From Flaviaestuariibacter sp. (lineage in GTDB: Bacteria > Bacteroidota > Bacteroidia > Chitinophagales > Chitinophagaceae), in NCBI GenBank assembly GCA_025963645.1, contig JAOQAI010000020.1, forward strand, positions 1 through 62,837: a stretch of DNA of 62,837 nucleotides, given 5' to 3'. Shown one piece after another: positions 61,270 to 62,837 of the stretch. The notes beneath the pieces were generated by a model. The model worked only from the letters and a program-made list of their open reading frames with translations, did not search any database and was not told the origin of the DNA. How positions within the stretch are numbered: position 1 is the first letter of the stretch; the number at the start of each line of letters is the position of its first letter. The position numbers and the translations under genes were made by a program.

Positions 61270-62235
61270 TTATATTCTTTTGTCTTTAACCAGTCTCCAA
61301 TAATGATAACCTAATGCCGTCAGTCTACATGATTTCGAATTCATTGCTGCAAAATACATATGCTCTACATCAACAGGTACAATTAGCCCAACACTTACAA
61401 ATTTCTGAAGATGCTTAAATACGGAAACGTTTTCCGGCTTAGCAAGAGGTTCTATTACAGTATGTTCTACTTCTTCAGAATTAGTGTATTCATAAGAAGG
61501 GTCGAGTTTATATTCTTGCTGTGGGGTAGGAAAATATTCTATAATTTTCCTTAAAGTCTCCAAAGGAACTTGAGGGTTTACAGTTCTTAAAGATGTAAAT
61601 CTAGTAACATTCGTCTTGAATACAGGTCTTTGTTCCCATGGTCCTAAAGCTTGGTCAATATATGCATAGACACCACCAGGTGAAATATGCCCTCTTAAGT
61701 CCGATGCGCCTCCTTGTAAAGCATCTAACAAAAGGCTTGTAAAAACACCATGTCCGTTAATTTCCATGGAAGGCTCATCATCTCTACTTGCTGTTAAAAT
61801 TGTCACTCCTTCTTGCAATTGTGATGACCCGCCGGCGAAATTGGGAGAACCTAATGCTCCTGAATGGCAACAATCCAGAATGATAATTTTATCTTTTGTT
61901 TTCGATTGATTGGCTAATATTAAAATCTCATCCATTGATATACCTTCATCATAACGCTTATGGTCAGGTGTAACAATATAGCCGCCTATTTCATTTAGGA
62001 AACCATGACCAGAAAAATATAATAAGGCAGTATCAGAATTTCCTGAAAACAGTTCAACAATCATGCTCTTTAACTCAGCCTTAGTCTTTGTATCTATTTC
62101 AGTTTTAATTGAAAAATTTGGGGAGCCATCTCCATGAGTTTCCAAAATACTTGCTAAACTTAAGGCGTCATTTATACAACCACGAAGTGGTACTGTTGGA
62201 TAATTATTTATCCCGATGATAAGCGCTTTTTTCAT
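61270..62235 (-). CDS. caspase-like protease (type IV Thoeris-like effector)
   Basis: 321 residues. N-terminal p20-type caspase fold: 'KKALIIGINNYP', His77 in 'LLYFSGHGF', Cys123 in 'IILDCCHSGALG', 'TILTASRDDE' and 'GHGVFTSLLLDAL'. Residues about 200-321 form a separate C-terminal region. In type IV Thoeris, a TIR protein senses infection and makes a cyclic nucleotide (N7-cADPR) that turns on the caspase partner, which then cleaves host proteins. Here the start codon is one base after the TIR stop, so they are coupled. The product and targets are unproven in this organism. Confidence 0.85.
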   Translation of the reverse strand: MKKALIIGINNYPTVPLRGCINDALSLASILETHGDGSPNFSIKTEIDTKTKAELKSMIVELFSGNSDTALLYFSGHGFLNEIGGYIVTPDHKRYDEGISMDEILILANQSKTKDKIIILDCCHSGALGSPNFAGGSSQLQEGVTILTASRDDEPSMEINGHGVFTSLLLDALQGGASDLRGHISPGGVYAYIDQALGPWEQRPVFKTNVTRFTSLRTVNPQVPLETLRKIIEYFPTPQQEYKLDPSYEYTNSEEVEHTVIEPLAKPENVSVFKHLQKFVSVGLIVPVDVEHMYFAAMNSKSCRLTALGYHYWRLVKDKRI

Positions 62236-62236
62236 G

Positions 62237-62647
62237 TTATTTATTTTTACCTTCTTTCATTACTTGCTTAATTGCATCCGCAATCTTTTCCCAGTTCCAT
62301 TCAATCGTTCTATTTCTTGCAAGTCCAGTAGGTAAGGATGTTGATGAATTGGCACCTCCAACGTAGACACCAAATATGGGTATATTTTGAACACTAGCAA
62401 ACTCAATCTCTTTAACTACACCTGTTGCAGTACTTGTTTGCTTACCAACAAGTACAATTAGAAAATCACATTTATTTATTTTGGCTTTAATCAAATCCTC
62501 CCATTCTTTTTGGGGTAAATGATATTTTGAAGACCAGTCAGCTATATTGAAAGGAGTTCTTGAATTTTTTGCCTGACCAGCAAAATATAATTTATCTCCA
62601 CTATTGTTGTCATAGTCGAAACTGATAAATGCCCTTGGGTCTGCCAT
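62237..62647 (-). CDS. TIR-domain protein, ThsB-like (MTH538 group)
   Basis: 136 residues. Typical of the ThsB/MTH538 TIR family: 'RAFISFDYDNNSGDK', 'FNIADWSSK', 'DFLIVLVGKQT' and 'TGVVKEIEFA' whose Glu80 is the likely NAD-glycohydrolase residue. It would convert NAD+ into a signal molecule when phage is sensed. Coupled to the caspase gene. First gene of cassette A, 60 bases downstream of attC 3. Confidence 0.85.
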   Translation of the reverse strand: MADPRAFISFDYDNNSGDKLYFAGQAKNSRTPFNIADWSSKYHLPQKEWEDLIKAKINKCDFLIVLVGKQTSTATGVVKEIEFASVQNIPIFGVYVGGANSSTSLPTGLARNRTIEWNWEKIADAIKQVMKEGKNK

Positions 62648-62706
62648 AATTTTAAGTTGATTGTTTAAAAGATATTTAGAAATTTAGGGTGTTCAAATAG
62701 CATGAC

Positions 62707-62837
62707 GCCCAACGATTAAGTGTTTATGAAGTTGTGGCAATTGAAAAACATCCGTTCAATTAACCACAAAAGCAAAATAGCGATTTATAGCCGAATGCTT
62801 AACGGTCCAGCCACAATTTTATAAACACACTGTTACA
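62707..62837 (-). repeat. attC site 3 of the integron cassettes, cut by the window end
   Basis: Core GTTGGGC (minus strand, 62713-62707) and, at the right edge, the start of the other core (TGTAAC on the minus strand). Inner arms the same as in sites 1 and 2. Starts the TIR-caspase cassette and ends another one that lies beyond the window. Confidence 0.8.

Overview
The window reads as a chromosomal segment of a Bacteroidota bacterium, most likely a member of the Chitinophagaceae or a close relative. The evidence is a PorP/SprF outer-membrane protein of the type IX secretion group, promoters of the Bacteroidota form (TTG, 19 bases, TAnnTTTG), a CarB without the C-terminal allosteric domain, many single-domain response regulators, and almost no Shine-Dalgarno sequences. 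I see no rRNA, tRNA, CRISPR array or prophage structural gene.

Layout. 1-11.7 kb: PorP/SprF, M23 peptidase, two YtxH-like small proteins, carB, an ECF sigma / anti-sigma / periplasmic-protein operon, a flavin monooxygenase with an ATP-grasp partner, and a response regulator. 12.1-18.1 kb: an unrecognised cassette on the + strand with a duplicated-module membrane protein, an amidase-SH3-lysozyme fusion, a small beta protein, an outer-membrane-like protein, a helical protein and an inner-membrane protein. In its middle (15712-15964) is a non-coding array of six units at exactly 43-base spacing, most of which can fold as hairpins. 18.3-41.2 kb: mostly housekeeping genes (asnB behind an asparagine-rich leader peptide and terminator, polysaccharide deacetylase, M16 peptidase, acyltransferase, OsmC, acyl-CoA ligase, TPR protein, DUF1015, serC, a nuclease/phospholipase-like enzyme, DUF502) mixed with small AT-rich genes and a cluster of disordered Gly/Ser/Gln proteins. 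41.3-48.2 kb: a TetR-TolC-HlyD-RND efflux operon with a palindromic operator. 48.5-59.2 kb: two secreted ferritin-like proteins, PAP2 phosphatase, KorA, an HD-Pycsar-effector-like membrane protein, and a lipoprotein coupled to a very large metallophosphatase / kinase-like / Omp85 protein.

59.2-62.8 kb: a 21-base tandem array of 15 units (59268-59582), the remnant of an acetyltransferase gene, then an AT-rich stretch built as integron gene cassettes. Three VCR-like attC sites of about 132 bases separate the cassettes. For two complete cassettes the outer core of the attC is the exact complement of that cassette's own first bases, as integron excision predicts. One cassette carries a TIR protein and a caspase-like protease, the gene pair of type IV Thoeris defence.

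Strongest leads: the 43-base hairpin array with its surrounding cassette; the integron cassettes with TIR-caspase; the asnB attenuator with 9 Asn codons among 16; and the 21-base phased array. Functions given for the 12-18 kb cassette are inference only.
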